Shown here: one piece after another, positions 36,342 to 45,246 of the stretch | Numbering within the stretch: the stretch's first letter is position 1 | Layout: each line of letters starts with the position of its first letter | Source of the DNA: Acidobacteriota bacterium | Lineage (GTDB): Bacteria > Acidobacteriota > UBA890 > WLXD01 | Direction: 5' to 3' | DNA: 64,000 nucleotides | NCBI GenBank assembly: GCA_029263295.1 | Contig: JAJCXT010000029.1 | Coordinates: 26,832-90,831 of the forward strand | Notes under the pieces: generated by a model | What the model saw: the letters and a program-made list of their open reading frames with translations, nothing else | Database searches by the model: none | What the model was told of the DNA's origin: nothing | Made by a program: the position numbers and the translations under genes

Positions 36342-36839
36342 ATGAGCGCAGAGAACACACCCAACGTCGCCGATGTCGCCGACAGCCACCGCCGTCGTCT
36401 TATGTTCGCCGTCCTGCTGATGGCAGTGATCTCGGCCACGCGAGCGGCGTCAGATGTCCTGGAGGCAGGCGCCATGATCTACCTGAAGGGAATCATGGCG
36501 GTCTCGGCGATCGGCATCGTGGCGGCGCTTGCCACACTCGTCTACTGGAAGCTCTTCAAGCTGCCGGCCGGCCAACGAGAACTGTACCTGAGTCCCGACG
36601 GATTCGTGACCGATGCGCTGGAGCGAGCCAAGAACGCCTCATGGTTGGTCACGTTCCTGCTGGTTTCCGTCGCGGCAGGCCTGGACCGAATGCTGAGCCG
36701 CTCCCCCTGGGTCGACCTGCCGAGCGTCTTCTACTTCAACCTGATCTCGGCGCTCATGCTGGGCACGCTGGGATCCGTGTTCTTCTTCCTCGATCGCGAC
36801 GCCGGCAACGTCGAGCCAGAATGGGACGCCAGTGCATAA
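36342..36839 (+). CDS. Four-helix membrane protein paired with XRE regulator
   Basis: 165 aa from the ATG at 36342, which has AAGGA 6 nt upstream; an in-frame ATG at 36318 lacks this. Four hydrophobic segments are visible (about residues 22-40, 50-75, 105-122 and 130-150). The family is not recognised. The downstream XRE gene overlaps it by 8 nt, a common pairing of a small membrane protein with a YozG-like HTH protein. Confidence 0.8.
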   Translation: MSAENTPNVADVADSHRRRLMFAVLLMAVISATRAASDVLEAGAMIYLKGIMAVSAIGIVAALATLVYWKLFKLPAGQRELYLSPDGFVTDALERAKNASWLVTFLLVSVAAGLDRMLSRSPWVDLPSVFYFNLISALMLGTLGSVFFFLDRDAGNVEPEWDASA

Positions 36840-37041
36840 GCCGACCCTGTCGAATCGCATCCGTGTGTATCGTGCCGAGCACCGGCTCAGCCAGGCCGAC
36901 CTGGCGGCGGCAATCGGCGTCTCGCGCAAGACGATCAACACGATCGAGGTCGGTAGATTCGTGCCCTCCACGATCATCGCGCTGCTGATCGCGCGCCATT
37001 TCGAAGTCCCGGTGGAGGAGATCTTCTCGCTGCAGAGGTAG
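36832..37041 (+). CDS. Small XRE-family HTH regulator (YozG-like)
   Basis: 69 aa from a GTG start. It is almost entirely one HTH_3 domain: NRIRVYRAEHRLSQADLAAAIGVSRKTINTIEVG. The C-terminal PVEEIFSL is typical of this short subfamily. It is translationally coupled to the upstream four-helix membrane protein and probably regulates that gene pair. Confidence 0.93.
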   Translation: MHKPTLSNRIRVYRAEHRLSQADLAAAIGVSRKTINTIEVGRFVPSTIIALLIARHFEVPVEEIFSLQR

Positions 37042-37100
37042 CCCCTCACCGGCCCAAGTGTCCTGACGCGGCCGCGAATCGCCGCGTCCCAGGCCAGGGC

Positions 37101-37134
37101 CACGGTCACGGTCACAGTCACGGTCACGGTCACG
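37101..37134. repeat. CACGGT hexamer tandem repeat
   Basis: About 5.7 copies of CACGGT, with one A-for-G change, between the XRE gene and the convergent DoxX-like gene. It is intergenic and of the slippage type. Confidence 0.9.
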
Positions 37135-37143
37135 TCGGACGAT

Positions 37144-38121
37144 CTACCAAATACGGGCGCCAGGCCAGCGCTCGTAGAGCCATCGGTCGACCCCGAATCG
37201 ACGGCCCGAGTTGAAGGCGACCGGAATCAGGACGACGGCCAGCTGGATCGCGTGTGAAATCAGGCTTCCGGTGCCGCCCAGAAGGCCATAGTTCAAGAAC
37301 AGGAACGCTACGCCAGCGGCACCGAGCCGGGTTGCCGCACCGAAACCTATGGAGATTCCGACCATGAGTTCGCCGAAACCCACGAGGGCAGCGAATAGGT
37401 CGAAGTTCGGTACGACGAGGGTGCGCAGGAACGCTTCATAGAATCCGAACATGCGGCCCGCCTCGAGGGAGGGGTTGATGGCATCCGCGAGATAGGCGGC
37501 CGGGTTCGGCCGGTTCAGCCAACTCCAGCCGCTGTAGATGAACATCACTCCGAGCAGGATTCTGAGGAGGGTCGGCAGAACGGCAGCTAGGGCTCTGAGG
37601 CCCCGCACGGATTCAGCCCCGGCGAGCCTCACTCTCACCGCGACTGTAAGCACGACGGCGATGCCGAACTTCCAGAGCCCCGGTATCAGGACGCCTGTCG
37701 TGAACATTCTCGCCGGAGTGAACCCACTCCGGACCGCGAGCAGACGCTGGCTGATCTCTTCCGCGGGCACCCCGGCTGCGGCTAGGAGATCGCGTCGAAC
37801 CTGCACGACCATATCGACCCAGCTCGGGTCGATGAAGACGAGGTAGATCACCATGTAGGCCTGCCGTATCAAACCCGCGGCAAAAACGACCAGGGCCACG
37901 CTGAGCAAGGTGGCGACCCCGCCGGGGACGAGGCCGTGTCGGGCGTGCAATCGCCAGTGCAGGGCAACGACCGCCGCGACCATCAGCGCCAGGTCGAGAC
38001 CGAGCACCCAACTCGTGAGCCCAAGCCCCATCCACGTGAGTATCTGGACGTTGGCGACGTAAGCGAGGCCGAGAGCGCCTCCATACCTGAGTCCGCGCCA
38101 CATCATCTCCCCGTTCGTCAC
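37144..38121 (-). CDS. Membrane protein: DUF4199-like N-terminal half fused to DoxX-like C-terminal half
   Basis: 325 aa. Residues ~10-165 are four hydrophobic segments with a long acidic loop (FIDPSWVDMVVQVRRDLLAAAG), resembling DUF4199 proteins. Residues ~185-310 form a DoxX-type four-helix unit (LLRILLGVMFIYSGWSWLNRPNP, GFGELMVGISIGFGAATRLGA, FLFLNYGLLGG). A GTG at 38121 starts the frame; ATGs at 38106 and 38103 are alternatives. The promoter region contains a 19-nt dyad identical in its arms to the one before the downstream PadR gene. A decayed piece of a close homologue lies at 58204-58316. Confidence 0.82.
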   Translation of the reverse strand: MTNGEMMWRGLRYGGALGLAYVANVQILTWMGLGLTSWVLGLDLALMVAAVVALHWRLHARHGLVPGGVATLLSVALVVFAAGLIRQAYMVIYLVFIDPSWVDMVVQVRRDLLAAAGVPAEEISQRLLAVRSGFTPARMFTTGVLIPGLWKFGIAVVLTVAVRVRLAGAESVRGLRALAAVLPTLLRILLGVMFIYSGWSWLNRPNPAAYLADAINPSLEAGRMFGFYEAFLRTLVVPNFDLFAALVGFGELMVGISIGFGAATRLGAAGVAFLFLNYGLLGGTGSLISHAIQLAVVLIPVAFNSGRRFGVDRWLYERWPGARIW

Positions 38122-38148
38122 CAGTTCGTCATTCTTTGGTTACATCAT

Positions 38149-38167
38149 TACATAGCATCTCTATGTA
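38149..38167. promoter_or_regulatory. PadR-box candidate upstream of the DoxX-like gene
   Basis: TACATAG - 5 nt - CTATGTA, perfect 7-bp arms, 27 nt before the GTG at 38121. Arms and spacer length are identical to the dyad at 39323-39341 in front of the padR gene. Confidence 0.75.
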
Positions 38168-38233
38168 TCCTACGATGCCGTCGCCAGGCGTGACAACCTC
38201 AGCCCAATCGGCGGCGGCCACGCCACGCGGTCG

Positions 38234-38962
38234 TCACGAGGCGGCAACCGTACGCTCGACCGAACGCCAGATCAGGAAGATCGCGGCGATGGCCAGGGCA
38301 GGCGCAAAGGCGATCTCGAACAGATCCAGCCAGAAGTTGGTGAGCCCCAGGGCCCTCGAGGCTCCTGCGTGGAGGGCCGTCGCCCACCACTGCCCGTAGT
38401 CAATCGCAAGGGCAGAGGTCAAGAAGATGAGAAGCGACGCCGCGCCCATGGCTGCCGCCGGCCACCGCTTGCCGTGTAGACGGCCACGCCAGTTCGAAGA
38501 AGAACCCGGCTCTTGCCGGGGACGCCCTCCCTTGACTGCGCCTCTCAGGGCAACGACTACGAGGCCCGTGAGGACCAGCGCATGGATGGAAAGGAGACCG
38601 ACATGAGCCCACGCATCGCCGAACTCCGTCGGGAATCCAGGACCCGCGGCGAACGTCGCCACCAGCCGGGCAACCTGCTGAATACCTCCGAAGAGCACGT
38701 ACCCGGCGAGCATCCACACGAGCCGATCGCGCACACGGTTTGGCATCCGGACTTTGCTGTACTCGGTGTCGATCGGTGCGACCTCTCCGAGTCGGGCCAC
38801 GGCACCTTCCCACGCGACTCCCGAGTCGAGCCCGCTGGCAACCTGCGCGTCGACACGGTCACGCAGATGACCCTCGAGTTCGTCCAGTTCTTCCTCGCTC
38901 AGAGTGCTGCCCAGCCGTGCCTCGGCTCGCCACGTCGTGACACGCTCTTCCACGTTCAGCAT
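38234..38962 (-). CDS. HAAS/permease-prefix-domain membrane protein
   Basis: 242 aa from the ATG at 38962, which has GGAGG 8 nt upstream and overlaps the padR stop by 7 nt; the open frame extends further but is not used. The N-terminal ~75 residues (VTTWRAEARLGSTLSEEELDELEGHLRD) resemble the HAAS/permease-prefix domain usually attached to PadR-linked permeases. Here it is followed by about four hydrophobic helices rather than a permease core. It is the second gene of a PadR-HAAS pair. Confidence 0.82.
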   Translation of the reverse strand: MLNVEERVTTWRAEARLGSTLSEEELDELEGHLRDRVDAQVASGLDSGVAWEGAVARLGEVAPIDTEYSKVRMPNRVRDRLVWMLAGYVLFGGIQQVARLVATFAAGPGFPTEFGDAWAHVGLLSIHALVLTGLVVVALRGAVKGGRPRQEPGSSSNWRGRLHGKRWPAAAMGAASLLIFLTSALAIDYGQWWATALHAGASRALGLTNFWLDLFEIAFAPALAIAAIFLIWRSVERTVAAS

Positions 38963-39288
38963 GCCGCGAGCCTCCATGCCTTGCGCAGGGCGAGGTCGAC
39001 CGATTTCCACCGGAGCCGCTCTTCCGTCACCGCGACCCTCCCGTCGTCGGTTAGCTCGTAATATCGACGACGACGGCCCACCTCCGACTTCACCCAGCGC
39101 GACCGTATGAGGCCCTCTTTCTCCAGTCGGTGAAGTACCGGGTAGAGCATCCCGTCGGTCCACTGGAGATGTCCGCCGGAAAGGTCATGGACCTTGTTGA
39201 TGATCGCGTAGCCGTAGGATTCGCCCTGACTGAGCACCGCGAGTAGCAGCGGCCGAGTCGAGGCGGCGACGAGTTCTTTTGAGGACAT
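38956..39288 (-). CDS. PadR-family transcriptional regulator
   Basis: 110 aa. STRPLLLAVLSQGESYGYAIINKV, GMLYPVLHRLEKEGLIRSRW and the wing GRRRRYYELTDDGRV are textbook PadR. The dyad TACATAG/CTATGTA lies 35 nt upstream, and the same dyad sits before the DoxX-like gene ~1.1 kb away. That makes both promoters likely targets. Its stop is coupled to the HAAS-domain gene. Confidence 0.94.
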   Translation of the reverse strand: MSSKELVAASTRPLLLAVLSQGESYGYAIINKVHDLSGGHLQWTDGMLYPVLHRLEKEGLIRSRWVKSEVGRRRRYYELTDDGRVAVTEERLRWKSVDLALRKAWRLAAC

Positions 39289-39322
39289 ATGGAGACCCTC
39301 CTGTGGCTCGTTTACTGACTAT

Positions 39323-39341
39323 TACATAGTGATTCTATGTA
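39323..39341. promoter_or_regulatory. PadR-box candidate upstream of padR
   Basis: TACATAG - 5 nt - CTATGTA, perfect 7-bp arms in an AT-rich pocket. Same arms and spacing as the dyad at 38149-38167. Confidence 0.75.
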
Positions 39342-39587
39342 TAGTACGGTGGCGACGGCGCACGAGGCAAGGCGCGACAGACGACATGGCGAGCCACCCC
39401 TAGAAGCGGTGTACGAGGAGGGCACGTCCCGTGGGCCGGGCCGTCGCAGCCTGGTCCCCAGTGTTGGACCAGATCGCGCTGCGCCCATCGGCGGCAAACC
39501 CGCCGCACGGTCCTCCCAGGTTCGCCATGAGCACAACATTCGCTCGGTGATGGCCCCCTACGCGACGTGATCGAATCGCCCGCCTCG
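39342..39587. other. Gene-free stretch
   Basis: 246 nt between the padR promoter and the alpha/beta hydrolase stop. Short open frames exist on both strands but none has family motifs or a ribosome site. I see nothing definable. Confidence 0.5.
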
Positions 39588-40490
39588 CTACTCCAGCGAG
39601 TCAACGAATGCTGCAATCGCATCGTCGAAGGCGACGGCCTGCCACTCCCAGATCGAATGTCCCGCGTCCTCGATGAACTCGACACGCACGTGGGGCGAGG
39701 CGCCGGCCCGTTCGTAGCGCGCAAGACGATCACGGCGAGTTGCCTCGGGCGTATCATCCGAGGATCGAATCGCGAACAGAGCCAACAATGGTCTCGGGTA
39801 CTCGTCGATCAGGATGCCTGAGTCGGCCGCGAGCCATTCCCGCCAGTAAGCAAGGACATGAGATCGTGGCGGTCGCGTCCACATGTCCCCGTAGAAAGCC
39901 GAGCGCGCAGGATCCGGGAGGTTTGGTGCGGCATTGAGTGCGGCCCAGGCGTCGTCGTCGTCATACTGCTCGAGCACCTGCCGCATCTCCTCGGCCGCCC
40001 ACTCTTCGCGTTGCCGGGGCGAGAACCCGAAGGTGTCCCAGTTCGTGATCGTTGCGTCGACACTCACTACCCCACGGACACGCTCTGGATGCTGCTGGCC
40101 GTACTGCACGACATAGGGCCCGGCGGCGGAATGACCGACAAGAACCGCGTCGGCGATCTCCTGTTCGTCCATGAGCGTCGTCATCGCCTCGAGGATGTAG
40201 CTCCACAGGGGTGACTCTCCCGGCGCGGCGGAGACGTCGGGCAATTCCGTCGTCCCCATCCCCGGCCAGGTGACCGCGTACATCGTGTAGCGATCAGCAT
40301 TGCGCGTCATGAATTCGTCCCAAGCGCGGCCGTCGCAGCCCAAACAGGGCACGAGGATGAGCGTCGTATCGCCGGCGCCAATCTTGGAGTAGCTGCCGAA
40401 GCGAGGAGGTTCGAGCGGCGCGGCGGCCATGGCCACCAACGTGGCGAGGAACACGAGTCCGAGACGTAAAGAGAGCGTTCGCTTGATCAT
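39588..40490 (-). CDS. Secreted alpha/beta hydrolase
   Basis: 300 aa from the ATG at 40490 (a GTG two codons earlier is possible). A signal peptide covers residues ~1-25. The oxyanion/cap start VPCLGCDGRAWDEFM is followed by the nucleophile elbow GHSAAG (serine about residue 122). The catalytic histidine is in EDAGHSIWEWQ near the C-terminus. Typical of small periplasmic esterases or haloperoxidase-like hydrolases; the substrate is unknown. It is divergent from the AraC-type regulator. Confidence 0.9.
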   Translation of the reverse strand: MIKRTLSLRLGLVFLATLVAMAAAPLEPPRFGSYSKIGAGDTTLILVPCLGCDGRAWDEFMTRNADRYTMYAVTWPGMGTTELPDVSAAPGESPLWSYILEAMTTLMDEQEIADAVLVGHSAAGPYVVQYGQQHPERVRGVVSVDATITNWDTFGFSPRQREEWAAEEMRQVLEQYDDDDAWAALNAAPNLPDPARSAFYGDMWTRPPRSHVLAYWREWLAADSGILIDEYPRPLLALFAIRSSDDTPEATRRDRLARYERAGASPHVRVEFIEDAGHSIWEWQAVAFDDAIAAFVDSLE

Positions 40491-40578
40491 GAGCACGATT
40501 CTGTCGCGGAGAGGGGCCTCCCGTCTAGAACCAGACTTGCGCCGTGAGCCTGGGGCTGTCGGCTAGTAGCATCAACGG

Positions 40579-41412
40579 ATGCTCCGCGATGACCTCCGCC
40601 ATCTGGTACCAAGGCCCCGCCAGCCGCGAGCCTTCATCCGTTCTTCCCCCATGGGCGGCGGACGTCTACTCGATGTGACCTACCCGGAGAACATGAACTT
40701 TCCGAAGCACGATCACGCACAGGCCTACCTCTGCGTGACGGTTGCCGGTGGTTTCGAGCAGAGCTACGCGGGTCGAGATGAAATACACGCTGCCGGCGAT
40801 CTGGCCTACTACGAGGCTGGGGAGGCGCACCGCGGTACGTACAGCCCAGCTGGCGCTCGAGTGTTTCATGTGGAGCTGCCTGACGACGCCGTGGACGTGC
40901 GACCTGAACGCATGCGGGCCCGGCACGGCCCGAGCTCTGGAGCGCTTGCCTTCGGGGCACAGATTCGTCACTTGCTGACACGCTCCGCCGCTCAGGATCC
41001 GCTGGAACTGGAAGGGTTGGCTACGGAGTTCGTCCTTGCCTATCTGGGGAAGCCTCCCGCAAGACTGGGTTCAGCGTGGCTAGATCGGGCCAAGGAGTAC
41101 CTTCGGGAGTCGCTCGATAGTTCCTTGTCGCTCGGTGGCGTTGCCACCGAACTGGACCTCCACCCGTCGCATGTGGCCCGCGAATTCCGTCGCCAGACCG
41201 GCACCACGGTAGGTACGTGGGTCCGCCGGCTACGCTGCGCCGAAGCGGCGCGGCTGCTGTCCGAGACCGATGAACGGCTGGTGGTCATCGCCAGCCGCTG
41301 CGGTTTTGCCGACCAGAGCCACATGGGCCGCACTTTCCGGAGCCTGCTCGGGACCACACCGCGAGAGTACCGATTGGCGGCAAGGGGTGCGATCCGACTT
41401 ACGGCTCCGTGA
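40579..41412 (+). CDS. AraC-family transcriptional regulator
   Basis: 277 aa. An N-terminal cupin-like sensor domain (FPKHDHAQAYLCVTVAGGFEQSY, GDLAYYEAGEAHRG) is followed by a two-helix-turn-helix domain from about residue 170: LGGVATELDLHPSHVAREFRRQTGTTVGTWVRRLR, then VIASRCGFADQSHMGRTFRSLLGTTPREYR. Divergent from the alpha/beta hydrolase gene, 88 nt apart, so that gene is a plausible target. Confidence 0.93.
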   Translation: MLRDDLRHLVPRPRQPRAFIRSSPMGGGRLLDVTYPENMNFPKHDHAQAYLCVTVAGGFEQSYAGRDEIHAAGDLAYYEAGEAHRGTYSPAGARVFHVELPDDAVDVRPERMRARHGPSSGALAFGAQIRHLLTRSAAQDPLELEGLATEFVLAYLGKPPARLGSAWLDRAKEYLRESLDSSLSLGGVATELDLHPSHVAREFRRQTGTTVGTWVRRLRCAEAARLLSETDERLVVIASRCGFADQSHMGRTFRSLLGTTPREYRLAARGAIRLTAP

Positions 41413-41494
41413 GATCGGTCTTTGGGTCGCAGCGTGTGCGCGCTAGGCTCGAGGTCGCTGGGAGACCCTAACCAGCTGGCGAGGAGCGATCGGG

Positions 41495-42997
41495 ATGAGT
41501 GCAGTCAGCGAGCCTCAGGAGACACCGGGGACGGTCGGTTTCCTGACATTCTTCGCCCTGCCGTTCACCGGCGTGGGGCTTTACACAGGCTATCGGTTGC
41601 TCGTGGAGTTCGGCTCCGGAAGCGGCGACACGGAGCGCTTGATGCTCCTCGCGGTCTTCTGCCTCGTGTTCGGCGGAGCTGGCGTGGGCATGATCTGGGG
41701 AGACCGCTACGGACGCATTCGGCAGGCCCGCGAGGAGAGCCTCAAGCGCCTGCATCCCGACGAACCCTGGCGCTGGAACCCCGACTGGGCCGATGGCCGG
41801 ATCCGCGGCGGCAACCGCGCGCTCATGTTTGTTGTGTGGGGGCTCGCCCTGATCTGGAACCTGCTCAGCGCGCCGATGCTGACCCAGCTTCCCGCCGAAT
41901 TCGCCCAGGGCAACTACGGCGCGTTATTCGGGCTCCTCTTCCCGTTGGCCGGGATCGGCCTGCTGACCTGGGCCGTCAGGGCCACGCTGCGATATCGGCG
42001 ATTCGGAAGCTCGGAATTCCGCATGGACACGATCCCCGGGAGCATTGGCGGCACGCTCGCGGGCCGAATCGAGACCGGGATGAAGTCACAGCCCGACGGC
42101 ACCGTCACCCTCAAGCTGACCTCCGTGCACCGCCATCAGAGCAAGGGCCGCAACAACAACACGTCTGAGAAGATTCTCTGGCAGGACGAGTACCGGCTTA
42201 CCGGAGCGGACTTGCAGCACGGCCCAACGGGACTCGTACTGCCTGTCGAGTTCGAGATCCCGGACGATTGTAGGGCCACCGCCGAACTCGCACCCGGTCG
42301 TCGTGACCTGTGGCGCCTCGAGGCAAGCGCCGAGCTCACCGGCGTCGACTTCCACACACAGTTCGAGATCCCGGTGTTCGTCACCGAGGAGTCGGCATCG
42401 ACCGACGCCAACTGGCCGGCCGAATCCCGCTTCGTGCGGCGGGAGCGCGACGAATTCGATCCCGCAGACTCACCAGTTCTGGTCCGCTCGGGGCCAGCGG
42501 GCGGCATCGAGTTCATTTTCCCCGCGGGTCGCAACAAGAATGTCGCGCTGGCGCTGACCGTGTTTTTTTTGATCTTCGGCGGAGCGACCGCGGGACTCAC
42601 GTGGTGGTTGGTGGCGAGCGACATGCCGATCGTGTTTCGTCTGTTCACTGCGACGTTCCCTCTGGTCTTCGGTCTGGTGACGCTGCTGATCTTCTTCTTC
42701 ACCCTGGATGCCTGGTTCGCCACGTCGCGCGTGGTCGTCGCCGACGGAGTGCTCTGGACCCGGCGATCGCTATTCGGAGGTGGGAAGCGTCGCGAGATCG
42801 CGGTGAAGGACATCGCCGGGATCAAGCTCGGCATCGGCATGAGCCAGAACCAGACCGCGACCCAGAGCGGCAAGGCCTACTACGACATCGAGATCCACCC
42901 CACGATCGGCAAACGCTTCAAGGCAGGCCAGGGCATTCCGAGCAAACGCGAGGCCGAGTGGCTCGCCGCCAAGATGCGCCGGCTGCTCGAGGTCTGA
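41495..42997 (+). CDS. Multipass membrane protein of unknown function
   Basis: 500 aa. About four hydrophobic segments in the first 165 residues, a soluble beta-rich middle (~170-345) and two more helices (~345-405) before a C-terminal cytoplasmic-type domain. The middle has an arrestin-like or DUF3592-like feel but no decisive motif. No catalytic residues are apparent. An AGGAG-type ribosome site precedes the ATG. It stands alone between the AraC regulator and the c-di-GMP signalling pair. Confidence 0.8.
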   Translation: MSAVSEPQETPGTVGFLTFFALPFTGVGLYTGYRLLVEFGSGSGDTERLMLLAVFCLVFGGAGVGMIWGDRYGRIRQAREESLKRLHPDEPWRWNPDWADGRIRGGNRALMFVVWGLALIWNLLSAPMLTQLPAEFAQGNYGALFGLLFPLAGIGLLTWAVRATLRYRRFGSSEFRMDTIPGSIGGTLAGRIETGMKSQPDGTVTLKLTSVHRHQSKGRNNNTSEKILWQDEYRLTGADLQHGPTGLVLPVEFEIPDDCRATAELAPGRRDLWRLEASAELTGVDFHTQFEIPVFVTEESASTDANWPAESRFVRRERDEFDPADSPVLVRSGPAGGIEFIFPAGRNKNVALALTVFFLIFGGATAGLTWWLVASDMPIVFRLFTATFPLVFGLVTLLIFFFTLDAWFATSRVVVADGVLWTRRSLFGGGKRREIAVKDIAGIKLGIGMSQNQTATQSGKAYYDIEIHPTIGKRFKAGQGIPSKREAEWLAAKMRRLLEV

Positions 42998-43048
42998 GAC
43001 GAGACGAACGCATAGAGCTGTGAAGGCCGACCGACGGGCCGCTGCGAA

Positions 43049-43086
43049 GGTACTGTCAACTTGGCGGAGATGCTGGCAGCGTGCAG
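43049..43086 (+). mobile_element. Solo terminal remnant of the IS6-like element
   Basis: GGTACTGTCAACTTG is identical over 15 nt to one terminus of the element at 61164-61453. The next 16 nt, ending GCTGGCAG, match the other terminus at 12 positions. No transposase sequence follows. It lies in the short gap between two convergent genes. Confidence 0.45.
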
Positions 43087-43122
43087 TTCCGCGTGGTTGA
43101 GGTAGCCCAGCGGGCGGTCGGA

Positions 43123-45246
43123 TCAGGCGGCGGACCGACCGGTGAGCATTCTGATGGCGCGCGGTGTTGACTCGATGAGGGCGCCGATGTCGGCTCCTGC
43201 GCCCGGGCGCGCGAGAAGGAACCCTTGGATCGCGTCGCATCCGGAGCTACGCAGGAAGTCGAACTGAACAGCGGACTCCACGCCCTCGGCGGTGACCCGA
43301 ACGCCGAGCCCGTGAGCCATGGCGATGATGGCACGGATGATCGTTCGGCTTTCTGGGTCCTTTTCAATGTCTGGTACGAACGAGCGGTCGATCTTCAGCA
43401 CGTCGGGGCGGATGCGGCGCAAGTAGCTGAGCGAGGAGTAGCCGGTCCCGAAATCGTCGATGGCTACGGACATGCCGAAGGCGCGCATTTGTTCAAACGT
43501 CCGTTCGTTGGCGTCGACATCGTCCATCAGGATGCTCTCGGTGAGTTCGATCTCGAGCTTGTCAGGCGCGAACTCAATCTCATCGAGGATTGCCGTCACA
43601 CGCTGAACGAAACCCTGCTGGTGCATTTGGACGGCCGAGACATTCACGGCCAGTCTCGCTGGCGGATGAGGGAGTTGCAGCCACTCGCTGAACTGAGCGC
43701 ATGCAGTGCGCAGCACCCACTCTCCGATCGGCAGGATCAGACCGCTCTGCTCGGCTGTCGAGATCAGCTCCTCCGGACTGACTTGACCGAGGGCCTCAGT
43801 CTGCCAACGGATCAATGCCTCGACTGTGCTGATGCGACCATCGACGGGGTCGAAGATAGGCTGGTAATCCAGGTGCAGATCGCCGCGCTCGAGAGCACGC
43901 TCCAGCTCTCCCTCGAGCGCCATGCGGCTCCGAGCTCGGGCGCGCAGTTCGTTGTCGAAGAACCGGTAGTTGTCGCTACCCTGGCGCTTGGCCGCGTATA
44001 GAGCCAGGTCGGCGTTCTTGAGCAATGTCTCGACGGTCGTGCCGTCGCTGGGGTAGACGGTGATCCCGATGCTCGGAGTGATGCGCAGCATGAATCGGTC
44101 GAAGCTATACGGTTGTTTCAAGCTATCTAGAATCTGCTCGGCCACATGCGCCGCGTCCTCGGGGGCGCTGATCTCGCTCAGTAGGATCGCGAACTCGTCG
44201 CCGCCCGAGCGCGACAGCGTGTTCGTATCGTGATTCTCGCCTGTGAGATCGGCCTCGGTACGGAGACAGTTCCGGACCCGGTCGGCCACGGCCTGCAATA
44301 GTCGATCGCCGACGGCGTGCCCGAAGGTATCGTTGACCCGCTTGAATCCGTCGAGATCGAATGACATCACTGCGAAGCGGCGGTCGTGACGCTTGGCGGC
44401 GGAGAGTCTCTGCGCGAGCCGCTCCTTGAACAGGAGTCGATTCGGCAGTCCGGTGAGCGAGTCGTGATACGCCATGAAGGTGATCCGTTTCTCGAAACCG
44501 CGTCGCTGCGTGATGTCCTGAACGGTTCCAACGACGCGGCGACCGGTTTTCGTCCCGATTGGTTTGCCGCATTCATGAATGAAGCCCTCACTGCCGTCCA
44601 GATTGCCGATCGCATACTCGATCTCGTAAGGGGTGCCGTCCTCCAAGGCCGCCTGGCGGGCGTTCTCGACGAGATCTCGATCCGGCTCCTTGACGTTGGC
44701 GAGCATTCCATGGAGCGAGGGTTGCTCCGATCGCGGCACCCCCAGGATGCGGTAGGTCTGTTCGGAGCAGTTGAGCATGTCCTGGTCCGTGGTCGACTCC
44801 CAGCTGCCTATGCGCGCCGTTCGCTGGGCGTCGGCGAGGCTACGGAAAGCGATGCTCGAGCGAATCGCATAGCGCACCCGATGCTTCGTCAGCTCCCAAT
44901 TCACCGGCTTGGTCAAAAAGTCCGTGGCGCCCGCATCGTAGGCCCGGGTGATCGACTCCAGATCGTCGAGTCCGGTCATCATGATGATCGGGATGTTGTC
45001 GAACTCGTGCGATGCGCGGAGCTCTGCGCACACGTCGTATCCACTGATCCCGGGCATCATCACGTCGAGCAAGATCACGTCGGGGCGTAGCTCGACAAGT
45101 ACTTCGAGCCCACTCTTGCCCGTGTCCGCCTCCACGACCTCGAACCCGATCGTCTCCAGCGCTGCGCGTGCGAAGAGCCGTACGTTGGCATCGTCGTCGA
45201 TTACGAGCGCTACCAGCCCGGTCACTCCGAAGCTCATGCCACTCAT
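43123..45246 (-). CDS. REC-PAS-GGDEF-EAL cyclic-di-GMP response protein
   Basis: 707 aa. An N-terminal receiver domain (DDDANVRLF, phospho-acceptor in [16 protein letters not shown]) is followed by a PAS domain with [12 protein letters not shown] and a PAC-type segment. The GGDEF domain is intact ([12 protein letters not shown]). The EAL domain keeps [30 protein letters not shown] and LKIDRSFV, so both cyclase and phosphodiesterase active sites look functional. Its start overlaps the stop of the hybrid kinase gene by 4 nt (ATGA), so it is the kinase's likely phosphorylation target. Confidence 0.93.
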   Translation of the reverse strand: MSGMSFGVTGLVALVIDDDANVRLFARAALETIGFEVVEADTGKSGLEVLVELRPDVILLDVMMPGISGYDVCAELRASHEFDNIPIIMMTGLDDLESITRAYDAGATDFLTKPVNWELTKHRVRYAIRSSIAFRSLADAQRTARIGSWESTTDQDMLNCSEQTYRILGVPRSEQPSLHGMLANVKEPDRDLVENARQAALEDGTPYEIEYAIGNLDGSEGFIHECGKPIGTKTGRRVVGTVQDITQRRGFEKRITFMAYHDSLTGLPNRLLFKERLAQRLSAAKRHDRRFAVMSFDLDGFKRVNDTFGHAVGDRLLQAVADRVRNCLRTEADLTGENHDTNTLSRSGGDEFAILLSEISAPEDAAHVAEQILDSLKQPYSFDRFMLRITPSIGITVYPSDGTTVETLLKNADLALYAAKRQGSDNYRFFDNELRARARSRMALEGELERALERGDLHLDYQPIFDPVDGRISTVEALIRWQTEALGQVSPEELISTAEQSGLILPIGEWVLRTACAQFSEWLQLPHPPARLAVNVSAVQMHQQGFVQRVTAILDEIEFAPDKLEIELTESILMDDVDANERTFEQMRAFGMSVAIDDFGTGYSSLSYLRRIRPDVLKIDRSFVPDIEKDPESRTIIRAIIAMAHGLGVRVTAEGVESAVQFDFLRSSGCDAIQGFLLARPGAGADIGALIESTPRAIRMLTGRSAA

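Noticed and set aside
37101..37134. Possible CRISPR or functional repeat array
   Set aside because: It is a simple hexamer tandem run with no spacers.
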